Source: Ralstonia pickettii (lineage in GTDB: Bacteria; Pseudomonadota; Gammaproteobacteria; Burkholderiales; Burkholderiaceae). Taken from it: a DNA stretch of 64,000 bases. Of the stretch, positions 48,581 to 57,796 are shown piece by piece. Within the stretch, counting starts at the first letter, position 1. The number at the start of each line of letters is the position of its first letter. Under the pieces are notes generated by a model, which saw only the letters and a list, made by a program, of their open reading frames with translations, was not told the DNA's origin and ran no database searches. The translations under genes and the position numbers were made by a program. The stretch is taken from positions 186,001-250,000 of the forward strand of contig NZ_MCGB01000025.1 in assembly GCF_001699815.1 (NCBI RefSeq), written 5' to 3'.

Positions 48581-49873
48581 GTGAAGACCATCAAGGGCTT
48601 GCGCTGGTGGATCATCGTGCTGGTGTGCCTGGGCACGATCGTCAACTATCTGGCGCGTAACTCGCTGGGCGTGCTGGCGCCCACACTCAAGAACGAGCTG
48701 GGGATGAGCACCCAGCAGTATTCCTACGTGGTGGCGGCCTTCCAAGTCGGCTACACGATCATGCAGCCGGTCTGCGGCTTTATCGTTGACCTGGTCGGCT
48801 TGCGTATCGGCTTTGCGCTGTTTGGTGTGTTGTGGTCGTTTGCTGGCGTGCTGCACGCGGGCGCTACCGGCTGGCTGTCGCTGGCGGGCTTTCGCGCCCT
48901 GATGGGCCTGACCGAAGCCGCTGCCATTCCGTCCGGTATGAAGGCCGTGGCCGAATGGTTCCCGGACAAGGAAAAATCCGTCGCCGTCGGCTGGTTCAAT
49001 TCGGGCACCTCGCTGGGTGCGATGTTGGCACCGCCGCTGGTGGTCTTCCTGCATCTGCGTTACGGCTGGCAGTCGGCGTTTGTGGTGACTGGCGCCATCG
49101 GCTTCCTGTGGGCCGCGCTGTGGTTCGCGTTCTACCGTTCGCCGAAAGACCACGCCGCGCTGTCCGACGCCGAGCGCGAAAAGATCATCGGCGGACAGCT
49201 CCGCCCCGTGAGCGCCGAGCGCGGCAAGCGCCCGGTCAAGGACGTCGTGACGTCCCGCCGTTTCTGGGCGATTGCGCTGGCGCGCTTCTTCGCCGAGCCG
49301 GCGTGGCAGACGTTCAGCTTCTGGATTCCGCTGTACTTCGTGAACGAACGCCATCTCGATCTGAAAGCGATCGCCATGTTCGCGTGGCTGCCGTTCCTGG
49401 CGGCGGACCTGGGCGGCCTGGTGGGCGGTTACCTGTCGCCGTTCCTGATCAAGCGTTTCCGCATTCCGCTGGTGTGGTCGCGTGTGTGCGGCGTCGTGCT
49501 GGGTGCGTTCATGATGATCGGTCCGGCGTGCGTCGGGCTCGTGGCGTCTCCCTACACGGCGATTGCGTTGTTCTGCGTGGGCGGCTTTGCGCACCAGATG
49601 ATCTCCGGCTTGGTCAACACGCTGTCGGCGGACGTCTTCGATCCGGAAGAGGTCGGCACCGCCAGCGGCTTTGCCGGCATGGCGGCGTGGATCGGCGGCC
49701 TGGGCTTCTCGCTGTTGGTGGGCGCGCTGGCTGACAAGGTCGGTTATGGTCCGCTGTTCGGCCTGCTCGGCGCGTTCGATCTGATTGGCGCGGCGTTGCT
49801 GATTGTTCTGATTCGCGGTCAGTCGCATGAAGAACGTGCCGCGCGTCAGATGCGTCTCTCTGCTTCAAACTGA
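48581..49873 (+). CDS. gudP: MFS transporter, glucarate/galactarate type (GudP-like)
   Basis: A 430-residue anion:cation symporter of the major facilitator superfamily with 12 predicted helices. It resembles GudP/ExuT: RWWIIVLVCLGTIVNYLARNSL at the first helix, LMGLTEAAAIPSGMKAVAEWFP, and a central cytoplasmic loop with ALSDAEREKIIGG. It starts with a GTG at 48581 (MKTIKGLRWW). Position directly after gudD supports glucarate as substrate. GH31 follows 10 bases later, so gudD-gudP-GH31 likely share a transcript. Confidence 0.9.
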   Translation: MKTIKGLRWWIIVLVCLGTIVNYLARNSLGVLAPTLKNELGMSTQQYSYVVAAFQVGYTIMQPVCGFIVDLVGLRIGFALFGVLWSFAGVLHAGATGWLSLAGFRALMGLTEAAAIPSGMKAVAEWFPDKEKSVAVGWFNSGTSLGAMLAPPLVVFLHLRYGWQSAFVVTGAIGFLWAALWFAFYRSPKDHAALSDAEREKIIGGQLRPVSAERGKRPVKDVVTSRRFWAIALARFFAEPAWQTFSFWIPLYFVNERHLDLKAIAMFAWLPFLAADLGGLVGGYLSPFLIKRFRIPLVWSRVCGVVLGAFMMIGPACVGLVASPYTAIALFCVGGFAHQMISGLVNTLSADVFDPEEVGTASGFAGMAAWIGGLGFSLLVGALADKVGYGPLFGLLGAFDLIGAALLIVLIRGQSHEERAARQMRLSASN

Positions 49874-49883
49874 GTTGAAACCG

Positions 49884-52295
49884 ATGTCCATGTTGAATCC
49901 CCCCCGATTCGAAGTCCAGGCGCAGGAAGGCAACCGGCTGCGGCTGGCCAGCAGCGCCGGCGCTGCGATTGAACTCTTCGTGCTGGAAGAAGACATCATC
50001 CGCGTGCTCGTGCTGCCGCAGGGCGACCTGCGCGGCCCGGCCACGTGGTCGATCGCCCCCGGCGGTGACGACACGCCGCTCGAAGGGCGTGACCGCCGCG
50101 ACCTGAGCGGCTTCGCGCTGCCCGCATTTGCGCTGCACAGCGACGCCGACACGCTGCGCGTGGAAACCAGCAAGATTCGCCTGAGCGTCGCCCTGGCAGG
50201 CGGCTTCTGCACATGGCAGATCCGCGGTGCCGGCGGATGGCAGACCGTGCTGAACGATCGCCCAACGCAGGCCTACAACTTCGGCTATTGGGACGAGCAG
50301 GTCTACCACTACGTGCGCCGCGAACCCGGCGAGATGTACTTCGGCCTGGGTGAGCGCGCCGGCGACATGAATCGTGCGCACCAGCGTTACGAGATGCGCA
50401 ACATCGACGCGATGGGCTATAGCGCCCGCACGACTGATCCGCTGTACAAGCACATCCCGTTCTACGTGACGTGGCAGCCGGAAAACCGCACCGGCTTCGG
50501 GCTGTTCTACGACACGCTGTCCGATTGCAGCTTCGACATGGGCCGCGAGCTGGACAACTACCACGGCCTCTATCGCTACTTTGTCGCGCCGCATGGTGAT
50601 CTCGACTACTACTTCATTGCCTCGCCCGATACGCCGCTCGGCGCCACGCGCCGCTTCACGTGGATGACCGGCCGCCCCGCGTGGATGCCGAAGTGGGGCC
50701 TCGGTTACTCCGGCTCGACCATGACGTACACCGACGCGCCCAACGCGCAGGAACAGATGGCCGAGTTCATCAAGGGATGCCGTGAGCACGACATCCTCTG
50801 CGATTCGTTCCATCTGTCGTCGGGCTATACGTCGATCGGCCCGAAGCGCTACGTCTTCAACTGGAACACCGACAAGTTCCCGGATGCGCGGGGCTTCGTC
50901 CAGAGCTATCTGGATGCGGGCATTCGCCTGTGCCCGAACATCAAGCCGTGCCTGCTGCGCGATCACCCGAAGTTTGAAGAAGCGAAGCAAGCCGGGCTGC
51001 TGATTTGCGATGCAGCCGGTGAGCCGGCCTGGGTGCAATTCTGGGATGAGGTGGGCGCGTATCTCGACTTCACCAATCCGAAAACGCTCGACTGGTGGAA
51101 GGCCAACGTCAAGAGCGCGCTGCTGGAATTCGGCATGGCGTCCACCTGGAACGACAACAACGAGTTCGAAGTCTGGACGCCCGACGCTTTCGCTTACGGG
51201 TTCGGCAAGAAGGCGCCCATCCGCGAGGCCAAGGTGCTGCACACGATGCTGATGATGCGCGCCTCGCGCGAAGCGCAACTTGAGTTTGCGCCGCAGCGTC
51301 GGCCGTTCCTGGTGTCGCGCTCGGGCGGTGTCGGCATGCAGCGCTACGTGCAGACGTGGTCCGGTGACAACTACACGTCGTGGGAAACGCTGCGCTACAA
51401 CCTGAAGATGGGCCTGGGCCTCGCGCTGTCCGGCGTCTCGAACATCGGCCACGATATCGGCGGGTTTGCGGGCCCGGCGCCTTCGCCGGAACTGCTGGTG
51501 CGCTGGGTGGCCTTTGGCGTCTTCCTGCCGCGCTTCTCCATCCACTCGTGGAACGATGACAAGACCGTCAACGAGCCGTGGATGTATCCGCAGATCACCT
51601 CGCAAATTGCCTCGCTGATCAAGCTGCGCTATCGGCTGATTCCGTATCTGTACGAACTGCTGTGGCAATCCACGCAGGCCTACGAGCCGGTACTGCGTCC
51701 GACGTTTGCCGAGTTCCCGAACGACCGCCGCTGCTACGCCGAGTGCGATGACATGATGATCGGCTCGTCGCTGCTGGTGGCGCCGGCGGTGGACGAAGGG
51801 CAGACCGAGCGCACCGTCTATCTGCCGGCCGGCGCGCGCTGGGTGTCGTACTGGAGCGGCGAGGCCTTCGAAGGCGGACAGGCCACCACGCTGCCTTCGC
51901 CCTGGGACCAGCCGGTGATGCTGGTTCGCGAAGGCGGCGTGATCGCGCTGAACGTGGCGGAGCAGCATTTCGACCAGCGCGCCGATCAACGCGGCTTCCT
52001 TGTCGTGCCCATGCAAGGCGTTGGCGAATCCGTTGGCGGCTGCATTGAAGACGACGGCGAAACCGAAGCGTGGCGCGACGGCGAGCAGGGCCGCTGGAGC
52101 GTGCGTGCGGTGTCGGATGCGCATGCCATCACGCTGCACGTATCGTGCGAAGGCAAGATGCCGACGCTGGCTGACACCGTTGAGATTCACCTGCCCGCCG
52201 GTGATGTGCGGCAAGTGCAGACGCCGCATGCCCGCGTGCTGGAAACCGTTGTTGCGGGTGGCTGGCGCCGCCTGACGTTGCAGTTGCTGGCCTAG
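49884..52295 (+). CDS. Glycoside hydrolase family 31 (alpha-glucosidase-like)
   Basis: An 803-residue GH31 enzyme without signal peptide, so cytoplasmic. The N-terminal beta-sandwich (FGLGERAGDMNRAHQRYEM) leads into a TIM barrel with nucleophile D424 (STWNDNNEFEVW) and acid/base D495 (QTWSGDNYTSWETL), followed by SNIGHDIGGFAG and distal beta domains. The motif around D424 differs from sulfoquinovosidases and YicI-type xylosidases, so an alpha-glucosidase-type activity is more likely; the true substrate is unknown. Its place between a glucarate transporter and a porin/epimerase pair suggests uptake and breakdown of a plant-derived glycoside. Confidence 0.9.
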   Translation: MSMLNPPRFEVQAQEGNRLRLASSAGAAIELFVLEEDIIRVLVLPQGDLRGPATWSIAPGGDDTPLEGRDRRDLSGFALPAFALHSDADTLRVETSKIRLSVALAGGFCTWQIRGAGGWQTVLNDRPTQAYNFGYWDEQVYHYVRREPGEMYFGLGERAGDMNRAHQRYEMRNIDAMGYSARTTDPLYKHIPFYVTWQPENRTGFGLFYDTLSDCSFDMGRELDNYHGLYRYFVAPHGDLDYYFIASPDTPLGATRRFTWMTGRPAWMPKWGLGYSGSTMTYTDAPNAQEQMAEFIKGCREHDILCDSFHLSSGYTSIGPKRYVFNWNTDKFPDARGFVQSYLDAGIRLCPNIKPCLLRDHPKFEEAKQAGLLICDAAGEPAWVQFWDEVGAYLDFTNPKTLDWWKANVKSALLEFGMASTWNDNNEFEVWTPDAFAYGFGKKAPIREAKVLHTMLMMRASREAQLEFAPQRRPFLVSRSGGVGMQRYVQTWSGDNYTSWETLRYNLKMGLGLALSGVSNIGHDIGGFAGPAPSPELLVRWVAFGVFLPRFSIHSWNDDKTVNEPWMYPQITSQIASLIKLRYRLIPYLYELLWQSTQAYEPVLRPTFAEFPNDRRCYAECDDMMIGSSLLVAPAVDEGQTERTVYLPAGARWVSYWSGEAFEGGQATTLPSPWDQPVMLVREGGVIALNVAEQHFDQRADQRGFLVVPMQGVGESVGGCIEDDGETEAWRDGEQGRWSVRAVSDAHAITLHVSCEGKMPTLADTVEIHLPAGDVRQVQTPHARVLETVVAGGWRRLTLQLLA

Positions 52296-52388
52296 TGCCG
52301 CATTCTCGCTGCGAATCACGTGCGGGTCCGTAGAGGCCCCGTGATGCGCGGTGTTCCCTTGGTGCAGGAGATTTCCGAGCTAACAACG

Positions 52389-53579
52389 ATGAAAACCACA
52401 CGAGCCAAACGTTCTTTTTCGTTCCACCCGGTCTACGCATCAGCAGCGGTGCTGTGCGCCGGCGTGTCGATGCACGCATCGGCGCAAAGCTCCGTCACGC
52501 TGTACGGCGTCGTCGATAACGCCATTGCCTATTCGAGCAACCAGGGCGGGCATTCGAATACGTATATGAATTCCGGTGCCCTGGCCGCCAGCAAGTTCGG
52601 CCTGCTCGGCTCGGAAGACCTGGGAGGCGGCACTACAGCAGTGTTTCGTCTGGAGAACGGCTTCGCTGCCGACACGGGCGCGCAAAGCAAGGCGAACACC
52701 ATCTTTAACCGACAGGCCTATGTCGGCCTGGCCAACAAGGACTACGGCCAGCTCACGATGGGCCGTCAGTACACACCGTACTTCCAGTACGTTGCCGCGC
52801 TGGGCCCGACCAATGTGCTGACGGGCGCGGTCGGTGCGCACCCGGGCGATATCGACGCGATGGACACCACGCTGCGTGTGCCGAATTCGGTCACCTATAC
52901 GTCGCCCACGTTTGGCGGTCTCCAGGCGGGTCTGCAATATGGCATGGGCGAGCAGGCGGGCAGCATGTCCAACGGCAGCGCCTTTAGCGCAGCGATGCGT
53001 TATGACTACCAGGCGTTTGCCTGGTCGGCTGGCTACGTTCGGTTGAAGAACGTCCCGACCTTCCAGAACAACACCGGCGACTTCGCCAACAACGCGCCCA
53101 TCAACAAAGGCTACGCAACGGCTGATACCGCACAGATCATCGGCACTGCTGCGCGCTACACCGTGGGCAAGCTGATGATGGGCCTGAACTACTCCAACGT
53201 GCAGTACCGCCCGGGTGCCGGTTCGCCGGCGGGGTTTGCACAGACAGCGTCGTTCAACACGTTCGGTGCCATTGCCACATACGCGCTCACGCCTGCATTG
53301 ACCTTGACCGCCGGCTACAGCTACACCGCCGAGAACAAGCGCAATGGGGTCGACAATGCGGCGCGCTATCACCAGATCTCGATGGAACAGCTGTACTCGT
53401 TCTCCAAGCGCACCGCGCTCTACTTCGTTGAGGCCTATCAGAAGGCGAGCGGGCAGACGCTGAGCTCGGCGGGTGGAGTCGTCAACGCCGTGGCCTCGGT
53501 GGGCGACTCGCAGAACGGCACGCCGTCGAACGGACGCAGCCAGTTTGTGGGCATGGTCGGCATTCGGCATTCGTTCTGA
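52389..53579 (+). CDS. Outer membrane porin, gram-negative (OmpC/Omp32) type
   Basis: A 396-residue general diffusion porin. A signal peptide (AAVLCAGVSMHASAQS) precedes SVTLYGVVDNAIAYSSN, the standard start of betaproteobacterial porins. The loop-3 region and repeated beta strands follow, and the chain ends in the outer-membrane signature Phe (VGIRHSF). I chose the ATG at 52389 (MKTTRAKRS). It overlaps the aldose epimerase gene by one base (TGATG). Here it probably admits the sugar or sugar acid used by the locus. Confidence 0.92.
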   Translation: MKTTRAKRSFSFHPVYASAAVLCAGVSMHASAQSSVTLYGVVDNAIAYSSNQGGHSNTYMNSGALAASKFGLLGSEDLGGGTTAVFRLENGFAADTGAQSKANTIFNRQAYVGLANKDYGQLTMGRQYTPYFQYVAALGPTNVLTGAVGAHPGDIDAMDTTLRVPNSVTYTSPTFGGLQAGLQYGMGEQAGSMSNGSAFSAAMRYDYQAFAWSAGYVRLKNVPTFQNNTGDFANNAPINKGYATADTAQIIGTAARYTVGKLMMGLNYSNVQYRPGAGSPAGFAQTASFNTFGAIATYALTPALTLTAGYSYTAENKRNGVDNAARYHQISMEQLYSFSKRTALYFVEAYQKASGQTLSSAGGVVNAVASVGDSQNGTPSNGRSQFVGMVGIRHSF

Positions 53580-54514
53580 TGCATAGCCAGACCTGGCTTG
53601 CGCCCGGGCCGGTGCATACGCTGCAGGCCGGCGCGCTGACGATGGATGTCGCGCCGGCGGCAGGCGGCCGCATTGCCTCGCTGGCGTCGGCCAGCGAGGG
53701 CGGCCGGCGTGTCGACTGGTTGGCGCCGATGTCGGACGACTGCCTGCGTGACGGCTTCGAGGGGTTGGCATGGCCCAAGGCCGGGTGCTATCCGCTGCTT
53801 CCGTTCTCCAACCGCATCCGCGACGGGCGCTTCGAATGGGGCGGCCGGGAAGTCCATCTCGCGCCGCATCCGCGCCAAGCGCATGCCATGCACGGATTGG
53901 CGCATGCACGGGCCTGGATGGTGGAGAAGCTCACTGCGTCGTCGATCGAACTCGGCTTGCGCTATGTGCCCGAGGTGGACAACTGGCCCTGGCCGTTCAC
54001 CGCCACGCAAACGCTGGTGCTGACTGAATCCGGTCTGGAAGCCGTCATGACCCTGCGCAACGATGGCGACAGCAGCATGCCGGCCGGCGGCGGCTTCCAT
54101 CCATATTTCGCCCGCACGGCCGATACACGCTTGCAGTTTGAGGCTGCGACGATGTGGCCGACCGACGCCGGTGAAGTTGCCGTCCGCCGCGAGCCGATCA
54201 CGCCGCGGGAAGATTTCCGTCACGCCCGCGCATTGCCGGATGCGGCGCTCAGCGTCTATTACAGCGAATGGCAGCGACGTGCCGTGATGTCCCGCGCGGG
54301 CAGGGTGCTCACGCTGAGCGCCGATGACCCGCTCGACCACTTCATCCTCCACGCGCCGCACGCGCAGCCTTATTTCTGCCTGGAGCCCATTTCACACGTG
54401 GCCGACGCGATCAACCTGGCGGCGCAAGGATGGGAAGGCACGGGCCTGCGCGCGTTGGCCCCGGGCGAGACGCTGCTGATGCGCATGCAACTGCGCATCG
54501 GAACAACGGCCTGA
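53579..54514 (+). CDS. Aldose 1-epimerase family protein
   Basis: A 311-residue galactose-mutarotase-fold protein. Supporting segments are the substrate-binding Arg in LLPFSNRIRDGRF, the His in HAMHGLAHARAW, GGGFHPYF and the C-terminal Glu region (CLEPISHVADA). It starts in the last bases of the porin (TGATG), so the two are coupled. It would interconvert the alpha and beta anomers released by the GH31 enzyme. GalM-, YihR- and YeaD-type proteins are alternatives within the fold. Confidence 0.88.
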   Translation: MHSQTWLAPGPVHTLQAGALTMDVAPAAGGRIASLASASEGGRRVDWLAPMSDDCLRDGFEGLAWPKAGCYPLLPFSNRIRDGRFEWGGREVHLAPHPRQAHAMHGLAHARAWMVEKLTASSIELGLRYVPEVDNWPWPFTATQTLVLTESGLEAVMTLRNDGDSSMPAGGGFHPYFARTADTRLQFEAATMWPTDAGEVAVRREPITPREDFRHARALPDAALSVYYSEWQRRAVMSRAGRVLTLSADDPLDHFILHAPHAQPYFCLEPISHVADAINLAAQGWEGTGLRALAPGETLLMRMQLRIGTTA

Positions 54515-54528
54515 AATGCGACGCTGCG

Positions 54529-55079
54529 CTAGCGGCGCGCCTCGGCCCACGCTGCTTCCTTGCCGAACACTCCGTCAGAAATTCGATAAACGCGCTGACC
54601 TTGGCCGACAGGTTGGCGCGTTCCGGGTACACCGCAAAGATGTCCGCCACAGGCAGCGCCCAGTCCGCCAGCACCAGCACCAGCCGTCCGGCGCGCATGT
54701 GCTCGTGGACGTCCCATTCCGATCGCATCAAGATGCCGTAACCGGCCAGGGCCCAGAGCACGCCGGTTTCGCCGTCGTTCGTGCTGAGCACGCCGCGCAC
54801 CTTGATCGTTTCCTGTCGACTGCCGCGCGTGAGGTACCAGGTGCCGTAAGCCGCGTCGCTCTCGCGCAGAACGATGCACTGATGCGATTGCAGATCGCGC
54901 GGCACCTGCGGTATGCCTGCACGCCTCAGATAATCGGACGAGGCGCACAGCATGCGCTCATTGCTCACGAGCTTGCGCGCGACCATGCGTGAATCCGGCA
55001 CCGTGCCGAACCAGATGCCGATGTCGAACGCCTTGTCGGTCAGGTTGACGGAGCGGTCGGTCAGTTCAAGCCGAACGTC
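54529..55079 (-). pseudogene. Truncated, frameshifted LysR-family regulator remnant
   Basis: Only the effector-binding part of a LysR regulator remains: DVRLELTDRSVNLTDKAFDIGIWFG through AVYPERANLSAKVSAFIEFL. The DNA-binding half is missing; homology begins abruptly at about 55079. Near the end the frame shifts: FLTE is followed one frame over by FGKEAAWAEARR and the stop at 54529-54531, so one base seems lost near 54570. The gene is not functional as a transcription factor. It is convergent with the epimerase gene. Confidence 0.75.
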
Positions 55080-55087
55080 ACCGCCAC

Positions 55088-55334
55088 ATGTTCCTGCGCC
55101 GACTCGACACGATCGGCGCAACGCTGGCGCGCTGGGACGACATCAACGCCTTCCAGCAGTCGCATTGGCGGCGCGGCCATCCTGCGTCTGTTCGCGCCGT
55201 CAGCGCTGGTCGGCTACAAGGTGATCGACCCCGAGATGCTAAAGGCACTCACCACCCCCATGAAGACGGCCAACCTGCAGTACCTGTACATCGCGCGATC
55301 GGCCGGCGCCACGAGCGTCGGCCGTTTTTTTTGA
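55088..55334 (+). pseudogene. Gene fragment of unknown family beside tRNA-Lys
   Basis: Two frames read one after the other like a single C-terminal protein piece: LRRLDTIGATLARWDDINAF from 55094, then, one frame over from about 55175, LRLFAPSALVGYKVIDPEML and IARSAGATSVGRFF up to the TGA at 55332-55334. The left edge abuts the LysR remnant within a few bases. I do not recognise the family. It looks like debris of a rearrangement or an integrated element. Confidence 0.35.
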
Positions 55335-55374
55335 CACACTGAAGCGAAAGCGCGCCGCAGATTGCGCAAATGAA

Positions 55375-55403
55375 AAAGGCCCGACAGTTGCCTGTCGGGC
55401 CTT
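55375..55403 (-). terminator. Terminator of tRNA-Lys
   Basis: A long perfect stem (AAAGGCCCGACAG with CTGTCGGGCCTTT) closed by TTGC lies just 3' of tRNA-Lys. Read on the minus strand it ends in T residues; it may also stop plus-strand transcripts. Confidence 0.85.
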
Positions 55404-55411
55404 TCAAATAC

Positions 55412-55487
55412 TGGTGGGGCGTGAGTGACTCGAACACTCGACCTACGGATTAAGAGTCCGCTGCTCTACCAACTGAGCTAACGCCCC
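55412..55487 (-). tRNA. tRNA-Lys (anticodon CTT)
   Basis: A 76-base cloverleaf on the minus strand. The acceptor stem GGGGCGT pairs with ACGCCCC, the anticodon loop CTCTTAA gives CTT, the T-arm contains TTCGAGT, and CCA is encoded. Confidence 0.96.
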
Positions 55488-55516
55488 GCGAAGAAACGAG
55501 ACTATATCAACCTTTT

Positions 55517-56452
55517 TCAGATCGCGCTAGTCCTTTGCGTGAATTTTTTCGAATCGGCTCTGTAGCCGCGTAGCACGTCGATGAATTGCGTGAGCCCGTG
55601 CGTCGGATGCTTGTCCCGATGGCGCACGATGAGCAGGGGCCGCGCGATGCGCGGCAAGCCGCTGTTCACCTCGACCAGCCGGCCGTCTCGCAACGCGTCG
55701 GCCACTACGTGGCGCGACAGGCAACTGATGCCGTAGCCCGCCGCCACCGTGCGCTGAATGGCCTCGGAGTGGCCGAGTTCGAGCGCCACATACAGCGGTC
55801 CCACCACCGAGGCAATCCGGCTGTCGATCAGTTCGCGCGTGCCGGAGCCGGGTTCGCGCATGAGCCAGCCCGCCTCGCGCAGCGCCGCGTGTGAGACCGG
55901 CTCGGTCCCTTGGGTGAGCGGGTGCCCCGGCGCGGCCACGATCACCATCTCATCGTCGATCCACGTTTCGATCTCCAGTGCCTCGCCGCGGCAGGTGCCT
56001 TCTATCAGGCCGATGTCCACCTCGAAGTGTTGCACGGCATCGACCACGTCCTGCGTGTTGCCGATCAGCACGTCGAGCTGGCTGTCCGGCGCGATGTCGT
56101 GCCGGAAGCCTGCGAGGAGGGCGGGCAGCACATAGTTGCCGATTGTGCTGCTGGCCGCGAGCTTCAGGCGCACGTTCGGCTGGGCGGTTGCGTGTTCCAG
56201 CGCATCGGCGTGATCAAGCAGTGCCTGCGCCTGCGGCAATAGTTGCCGGCCCAGCGCATTCAGATGCAGGCGCCGTGCGTGCCGATCAAACAGCGGATGC
56301 CCCAGCGTGGATTCCAGCTCTGCCAGAGCCGCGCTGACGGCCGATTGCGACAGGCCAAGAGCTTCGCCGGCAGCGGTGGTCGTCTCACTCTGCGCGATGG
56401 CCGCGAAGACAGCCCACTGACGTAGTGTGACGCGAGGCGCTTTGTTATTCAT
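55517..56452 (-). CDS. LysR-family regulator, YeiE-like
   Basis: A 311-residue LysR regulator. The helix-turn-helix is at about 10-60 (VTLRQWAVFAAIAQSETTTAAGEALGLSQSAVSAALAEL), followed by the effector domain with GTCRGEALEIETWIDDEM and REPGSGTRELIDS, wording typical of CysB/YeiE-type regulators of sulfur metabolism. It is divergent from a YeiH-family transporter gene with 92 bases between, the same pairing as yeiE-yeiH in E. coli. It therefore most likely controls that transporter in response to sulfite or a related sulfur compound. This is inference from family and context. Confidence 0.9.
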   Translation of the reverse strand: MNNKAPRVTLRQWAVFAAIAQSETTTAAGEALGLSQSAVSAALAELESTLGHPLFDRHARRLHLNALGRQLLPQAQALLDHADALEHATAQPNVRLKLAASSTIGNYVLPALLAGFRHDIAPDSQLDVLIGNTQDVVDAVQHFEVDIGLIEGTCRGEALEIETWIDDEMVIVAAPGHPLTQGTEPVSHAALREAGWLMREPGSGTRELIDSRIASVVGPLYVALELGHSEAIQRTVAAGYGISCLSRHVVADALRDGRLVEVNSGLPRIARPLLIVRHRDKHPTHGLTQFIDVLRGYRADSKKFTQRTSAI

Positions 56453-56503
56453 AAAAGTGGTTGAAATTACAAAAATTACCTGTTTTACATGTTATCACGG
56501 ACT

Positions 56504-56517
56504 GCATATCGTTATGC
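56504..56517. promoter_or_regulatory. Inverted repeat in the lysR-yeiH control region
   Basis: GCATA (56504-56508) and TATGC (56513-56517) form a perfect palindrome around TCGT, 28 bases before the yeiH start, inside an AT-rich divergent region. It is a candidate binding site for the LysR regulator. Confidence 0.4.
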
Positions 56518-56544
56518 GCATAGTGAATAAGCAAGGCAAATGTG

Positions 56545-57648
56545 ATGACGATTGCACAGAAACAGCTGGCACCCCAGAGCATGGCAGCGGGGTTCGATGG
56601 GCGAACTCTTGCCGGCGTGGCGGTGCTGTTCGGGTGCGCGGGCGTCGCGGTGGCGCTCGGCGCAATGCCGTGGGCTGGGCATCTGGGCTTAAGCGCATTG
56701 ACGCTTGCCATCCTGCTCGGCATGGCCGTGGGTCATGTGCCTGGGCACCAGCGTTGGCTGACGCCGGGGGCGATCCAGTTTGCGCGACATACTTTGCTGC
56801 GTGCCGGCGTGATTCTCTACGGCGCGCGGCTGACGCTGGCGCAGATCCAGGATCTCGGGACTTCGGGCGTGGTGATTCCGCTGATGGTATTGGCCGCGAC
56901 GACACTGGCCGGTACGTGGATCGGCACGCGTTGGTTTCGCCTGACGCGCTCGCAAGCCGTCCTGGTGGCGGCCGGGAGTGCGGTGTGTGGGGCGGCGGCC
57001 GTGCTGGCCGTTGCGCCAGCGGTAAAGGCGTCCCCGCGCGAAACCGCCGTGGCAATCGCCAGCGTGGTGCTGTTCGGCACGATCGGCATTTTTCTGTATC
57101 CGTGGCTGTACGCGCTTGTTGCGCATGCCGGTGTGGCCATCGCGCCGGAGCACTTTGGCGTCTACATCGGCTCGACGGTGCACGAGGTCGCGCAGGTGAT
57201 TGCCGCAGCGCGTCCGTTGGGCGACGACGCCACCAACGCCGCCGTCGTCAGCAAGATGGTGCGTGTGCTGGCGCTGGCTCCGTTGCTCGTGGTACTGGCG
57301 TGCACAACGCCCGCTGAAGGTCAGGCTTGCGCTTCGGCGTCTCCCGAGAATGCGCTTCGCAAAGCCGCCGGCCATGCCTGGAAGGCGATGCCCTGGTTTG
57401 CGGTGGGCCTGCTGATCGTGACGCTGCTGAATTCCGCTGGTGCGATCCCAGCCGCATGGCATGCCCCCATCGACGCCATCGACACCGCCATGCTGGCCTG
57501 CGCGATGTTTGCCATCGGCACGCAAACGCATGTGCCGATGCTGCTGAAGTCCGGCGTGCGACCGCTGCTGTGTGCCGCTGTGCTGTGGGTAGGTCTGGTG
57601 GGCGGCGGCGCGCTCATCAATGTGGGCGTGCGCTGGCTGGTGGGCTGA
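56545..57648 (+). CDS. YeiH/UPF0324-family putative sulfate or sulfite exporter
   Basis: A 367-residue membrane protein with about ten helices. Family landmarks are LLRAGVILYGARLTLAQI, the conserved AAGSAVCGAAAVLAVAPAV, and STVHEVAQVIAAA, all typical of UPF0324/YeiH. The ATG at 56545 (MTIAQKQ) is chosen over the GTG one codon earlier. Divergent to a YeiE-like regulator. The family is annotated as a sulfate exporter on limited evidence, so the substrate remains tentative. Confidence 0.92.
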   Translation: MTIAQKQLAPQSMAAGFDGRTLAGVAVLFGCAGVAVALGAMPWAGHLGLSALTLAILLGMAVGHVPGHQRWLTPGAIQFARHTLLRAGVILYGARLTLAQIQDLGTSGVVIPLMVLAATTLAGTWIGTRWFRLTRSQAVLVAAGSAVCGAAAVLAVAPAVKASPRETAVAIASVVLFGTIGIFLYPWLYALVAHAGVAIAPEHFGVYIGSTVHEVAQVIAAARPLGDDATNAAVVSKMVRVLALAPLLVVLACTTPAEGQACASASPENALRKAAGHAWKAMPWFAVGLLIVTLLNSAGAIPAAWHAPIDAIDTAMLACAMFAIGTQTHVPMLLKSGVRPLLCAAVLWVGLVGGGALINVGVRWLVG

Positions 57649-57796
57649 TCCGGCACCTGAAATGACATGCGCAGAGGCGGCTGATTCTCTTCCATGGCGC
57701 GCAAGTCGCATCCGGTTGGCGACTTGTGCGCCGCGGCTTTTCATTCGCGTGACGCCGCCTAGTATGGAGTCCGGGGTCTTAGACAAAGGGGCGATC

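Noticed and set aside
49614-52319. A 901-codon minus-strand open frame antisense to GH31 and gudP
   Set aside because: It is a GC-driven shadow of the GH31 gene, with no ribosome-binding site and no domain.
49884-54514. Sulfoquinovose (yih-type) locus, because GH31, porin and mutarotase occur together
   Set aside because: The GH31 active-site wording does not match sulfoquinovosidases, and the sulfosugar isomerase, kinase and aldolase are absent.
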